Part shown: positions 8,715 to 10,376 of the stretch, in pieces
How positions within the stretch are numbered: position 1 is the first letter of the stretch
Layout of the letters: the number at the start of each line of letters is the position of its first letter
Origin: an uncultured Porphyromonadaceae bacterium
Lineage (GTDB): Bacteria; Bacteroidota; Bacteroidia; Bacteroidales; Muribaculaceae
Direction: 5' to 3'
DNA length: 10,376 nucleotides
Assembly (NCBI GenBank): GCA_947175455.1
Contig: CAMWMW010000020.1
Coordinates: 1-10,376, forward strand
Program-made: the position numbers and the translations under genes
Notes under the pieces: model-generated
The model's input: only the letters and a program-made list of their open reading frames with translations
Database searches by the model: none
Told to the model about the DNA's origin: nothing

Positions 8715-8779
8715 AATCCATTCCGGGAAACAACAAGACATTGTCGGAACAGACCGGTAATGCTCTCCCGGAATGGATT
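8715..8779 (-). repeat. Perfect 14-bp inverted repeat in the gap before the GH31 gene
   Basis: AATCCATTCCGGGA (8715-8728) and its exact complement (8766-8779) flank a 37-base loop that contains the palindrome ACCGGT (8753-8758). In the minus-strand transcript the stem begins 7 bases after the stop of the SusE/F-like gene and ends 17 bases before the GH31 start codon. No T-run follows it, so a full intrinsic terminator is unlikely. A stem that protects the upstream message or lets only part of transcription through fits better. Confidence 0.75.
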
Positions 8780-8786
8780 TAAAGTT

Positions 8787-9680
8787 TTATAATCTTACTT
8801 TAGTGAATCTGTTTCCTGTTTTTCTGATGAATATTCCGTTAGAGGGATTGGTCACAACCACACCCTGCAGGTTATAGTAAACAGGTGTTCCCTCGAATTC
8901 GGCTTCGATATCGGCGACTGCGCTGTTTCCGGCTTTAGTGATGGAAACCGTGTTGTTGAGAAGATCTATCTCTATATTATATCTGCCATCTTCAGGAATC
9001 TGCCATTTTCTGTCTCCATTGCCGTCCGTGGTGATTTTATCGTAATCTATATTGCCGTCACCGTCAAGACCTGCCCAGAACCAGGGTCCATCCCAAGAAC
9101 CGTTGTAACGGTTGGCATCTATTTTAAACTCACCCTTTTTCATTTCTTCGTTATATGTGAATTTGAACGGGTCTTCCTCACCGCCCCAGACCATGGCTGG
9201 AGCTTCGGTAATCTCCCAGCCGCCGCTGCCGGCATTGCCTACTATATAAAGGGCGTTGAAACGCACGGGGTTATCCTGATAAGCTGCTTTGGTCACAGAT
9301 ACCGTCATGTCAGCGAGATTGCATACCACTTTATAATTGGCACTCTCACGAACCTTGAATTTGTTGTCCTGACCGCCCTGAACGAGCTTGGACACATCAT
9401 AAGCGTCGGTTGATTCATTGCGATATTCCAGATTCGGATTATCGAAGTTCTTTCCCGATGTAAACTTGAATTCTTCATCAGCCTTGAGATAGCCCATATA
9501 AGTGAAGACATTCTCATTGTCGGCATCCTGAACCATAAGAAGTCCGTATTTTATATCCCACGAACCAGGCGTGGCACTGCCGATTATTGTCAGATGATCT
9601 GCTGCCGAGACACCGAAAGCCGATGCCATCATTACAAGAGCCGAAGCTGCTGTTTTGGAAAAATTAATCATAAGTTTCAT
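8787..9680 (-). CDS. Secreted SusE/SusF-like carbohydrate-binding protein (two domains)
   Basis: 297 residues, first gene of the minus operon. The signal peptide (about 1-27, ending GVSA) has no lipobox cysteine. Two SusE/F-type sandwiches follow: about 28-132 (LTIIGSATPGSWD, FTYMGYLKADEEFKF, YKVVCNLADMTVSVTK) and about 142-250 (LYIVGNAGSGGWE, GEFKI, WFWAGLDGDG, YNIEIDLLNNTVSITK). The repeat of the LxIxG-GxW and FKF/FKI motifs is the family signature. The end (about 255-297; GTPVYYNLQGVVV, NGIFIRKTGN, TKVRL) is the same tail type as in the truncated protein at the left edge, suggesting surface delivery by a T9SS-like route. It probably binds the sugar that the GH31 enzyme attacks. The first ATG (9680) is preceded by AAAAA and has no Shine-Dalgarno; M4 at 9671 is a possible alternative. 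A likely promoter lies about 137 bases upstream. Confidence 0.87.
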   Translation of the reverse strand: MKLMINFSKTAASALVMMASAFGVSAADHLTIIGSATPGSWDIKYGLLMVQDADNENVFTYMGYLKADEEFKFTSGKNFDNPNLEYRNESTDAYDVSKLVQGGQDNKFKVRESANYKVVCNLADMTVSVTKAAYQDNPVRFNALYIVGNAGSGGWEITEAPAMVWGGEEDPFKFTYNEEMKKGEFKIDANRYNGSWDGPWFWAGLDGDGNIDYDKITTDGNGDRKWQIPEDGRYNIEIDLLNNTVSITKAGNSAVADIEAEFEGTPVYYNLQGVVVTNPSNGIFIRKTGNRFTKVRL

Positions 9681-9772
9681 TTTTTAGATTAGTTTAAAAT
9701 GGTATAAACAAGTATTGAAAATTAGTTCGTAATATGTGAAAGTATCCCTTGTTTAAATTTTTAATCTCTTGG

Positions 9773-9784
9773 ATGCTTTCCCGA
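9773..9784 (-). promoter_or_regulatory. 12-base motif TCGGGAAAGCAT, copy facing the minus operon
   Basis: Read on the minus strand this is TCGGGAAAGCAT, and it ends 92 bases before the ATG of the SusE/F-like gene. An identical copy in the opposite orientation stands at 9971-9982, 93 bases before the divergent gene's ATG. If the promoter at 9821-9828 is right, this copy lies in the 5' leader near +33 to +44. It may be an operator or a leader RNA element. Confidence 0.45.
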
Positions 9785-9820
9785 TTTCCTGTCAGTAACG
9801 AACATATGAAATCTTAACCG

Positions 9821-9828
9821 CAAAGATA
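9821..9828 (-). promoter_or_regulatory. Bacteroidota -7 promoter element for the minus operon
   Basis: On the minus strand the sequence is TATCTTTG, an exact match to the TAnnTTTG -7 consensus of Bacteroidota, followed by C as is common. Transcription would start near 9817, giving a 5' leader of about 137 bases. About 20 bases further upstream is GTTTAAA (9846-9852), only a partial fit to the TTTG-type -33 box. This promoter would drive all five genes down to 2224. Confidence 0.6.
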
Positions 9829-9911
9829 GAGTGTGGTATTCATTATTTAAACAGTCGAAATACATTAGTAGCTAAAAAGTAGTTTTAAATATGTTTCTTA
9901 AAGACCAATAT

Positions 9912-9949
9912 ATTGAAAATCAACATTATATCTATCATAATATTTCAAT
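9912..9949. repeat. Nested AT-rich inverted repeat in the divergent region
   Basis: ATTGAAA (9912-9918) pairs with TTTCAAT (9943-9949). Inside it ATTAT (9925-9929) pairs with ATAAT (9937-9941) around a 7-base loop. The ten bases TATTGAAAAT at 9911-9920 also occur as a direct repeat at 9713-9722, just upstream of the SusE/F-like gene. It could be an operator, but short repeats are frequent in DNA this rich in A and T. Confidence 0.3.
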
Positions 9950-9970
9950 TTATAGTAGTAATGCGAACCC

Positions 9971-9982
9971 TCGGGAAAGCAT
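9971..9982 (+). promoter_or_regulatory. 12-base motif TCGGGAAAGCAT, copy facing the plus-strand regulator gene
   Basis: An exact copy of the motif at 9773-9784, here on the plus strand and ending 93 bases before the ATG at 10076. The match stops sharply at 12 bases on both sides, so this is not the edge of a larger duplication. It is GC-richer than the surrounding DNA, which makes a chance match less likely. Confidence 0.45.
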
Positions 9983-10064
9983 ATAAAAAGATGACAGCGG
10001 ACATTGGATGCAAAAAAACAGCGATTCGGACATATCACATCATACTCTATTTGATATTTTTTTG

Positions 10065-10072
10065 TAAATTTG
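10065..10072 (+). promoter_or_regulatory. Possible -7 promoter element at the regulator start codon
   Basis: TAAATTTG matches the Bacteroidota TAnnTTTG consensus. With usual spacing, transcription would begin at about 10076, the A of the ATG itself, so the message would be leaderless. No TTTG-type -33 box is seen about 20 bases upstream, and the stretch is AT-rich, so a chance match is possible. Confidence 0.35.
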
Positions 10073-10075
10073 TGT

Positions 10076-10376
10076 ATGACCATCGAAAAACTACTAACTG
10101 AAACTTTCAAGAAACGCTATCTGATTATCCGCTGGCTGTTTTCTTTCCTGCTTGTGACGATTGCCACAAGCACCTCCGCCAATTCAAAGAATGACTCGCT
10201 GATGCTGGAGCTGCATAAAACCATTCAGAACAGAGATGTCTACATTTCTCAGAAAGAAAAACGTCTGGACAGACTGAGAAAGGTTCTTTATAATGCATCA
10301 GACGATGAGGCAAGATTTCTCGCCATGGGAGACCTTCTTGATGAGTTCAGACCCTACAACACAGATTCGGCTATCG
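10076..10376 (+). CDS. N-terminal part of a DUF6377/SusR-like membrane regulator (3' truncated)
   Basis: The first 100 codons are in the window and the frame is open at the right edge. A basic start (about 1-18) is followed by a hydrophobic segment (about 19-33; WLFSFLLVTIATS) that is a signal peptide or membrane anchor. A helical, charged region then begins NDSLMLELHKTIQNRDVYIS and continues QKEKRLDRLRKVL, with FLAMGDLLDEFRPYNTDSAI further on. This start (D/E-L-D/H-K-x-I-x-x-R-D-x-Y, K-E-x-R-I/L-x-x-L, later DSA) is what I recall for DUF6377 proteins: Bacteroidota regulators with a periplasmic helical-repeat sensor, a membrane segment and a cytoplasmic DNA-binding end. SusR-like regulators share this plan and often sit beside the glycan genes they control. 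It is transcribed away from the SusE/F-GH31-GDPD operon and is its likely regulator. The sensor and DNA-binding parts are mostly outside the window, so the family call is moderate. Confidence 0.65.
   Translation, partial: MTIEKLLTETFKKRYLIIRWLFSFLLVTIATSTSANSKNDSLMLELHKTIQNRDVYISQKEKRLDRLRKVLYNASDDEARFLAMGDLLDEFRPYNTDSAI

Larger units (their letters stand above)
9681..10075. other. AT-rich divergent regulatory region without a gene
   Basis: This region of 395 bases separates the start of the minus operon from the start of the plus-strand regulator gene. I see no convincing protein gene or RNA gene in it. It holds a likely minus-strand promoter (9821-9828), a possible plus-strand promoter element (10065-10072), a pair of 12-base motifs (9773-9784 and 9971-9982), a nested AT-rich inverted repeat (9912-9949) and a possible 14-codon leader ORF on the minus strand (9761-9805). 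It is clearly richer in A and T than the genes on either side. Confidence 0.8.

Noticed and set aside
8715..8779. The inverted repeat as ends of a mobile element or attachment site
   Set aside because: The two arms enclose only 37 bases, there is no transposase or integrase and no flanking target duplication, so a transcript hairpin is the simpler view.
9913..10101. A 62-codon plus-strand frame (TTG start; ATG at 9961) crossing the divergent region into the regulator start
   Set aside because: It has a weak start, AT-driven composition and overlaps the regulator start by 26 bases. The 12-base motif lies within it. A regulatory reading of this DNA is more economical.
1..10376. CRISPR arrays, tRNA or rRNA genes, insertion sequences
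   Set aside because: No regularly spaced repeats, tRNA-like cloverleaf or transposase-like protein was seen in reading either strand.

Overview
The window looks like chromosomal DNA of a gut-type member of the Bacteroidales, probably Muribaculaceae or a Prevotella-like relative. The signs are SusE/SusF-like carbohydrate-binding proteins, C-terminal tails of the type IX secretion (T9SS) sorting kind (YYNLQG...KxxK types), a promoter of the Bacteroidota type (TATCTTTG, matching TAnnTTTG) and start codons without clear Shine-Dalgarno sequences. The taxon is inferred from protein style only; there is no rRNA or other marker.

Left part (1-2115, plus strand): the last 90 codons of a secreted protein with a YYNLQG-type C-terminal tail, followed after 5 bases by an exported glycoside hydrolase family 2 (GH2) enzyme. 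This unit ends at a strong stem-loop (2126-2171) that also lies downstream of the facing minus-strand operon.

Middle part (2224-9680, minus strand): five genes in one apparent operon. In transcription order they are a two-domain SusE/F-like protein, a GH31 alpha-glycosidase, a three-domain SusE/F-like protein, a 161-residue secreted protein and a LamG-containing glycerophosphodiester phosphodiesterase (GDPD). Gaps are 89, 3 and 1 bases, then an ATGA overlap. The 89-base gap holds a perfect 14-bp inverted repeat that may separate expression of the abundant binding protein from the enzymes. Four of the five products end in a sorting-type tail and none has a lipobox, so the machinery seems to be displayed or secreted by a T9SS-like route rather than as SusE/F lipoproteins.

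Right part (9681-10376): an AT-rich divergent intergenic region of 395 bases, then the 5' end of a membrane regulator of the DUF6377/SusR-like kind on the plus strand. The intergenic region holds a likely promoter for the minus operon. It also holds a 12-base motif, TCGGGAAAGCAT, present once in front of each divergent gene in the same orientation relative to that gene and at almost the same distance (92 and 93 bases) from each start codon. This is the best candidate for an undescribed regulatory element here.

Taken together the minus operon reads as a carbohydrate-utilisation locus without SusC/SusD in view. It pairs glycan binding and an alpha-glycosidase with a phosphodiesterase that cleaves glycerol-phosphate diesters. 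One testable idea is that the target is a glycosylated glycerol-phosphate polymer, such as Gram-positive teichoic acid, or another phosphoglycerol-decorated glycan.
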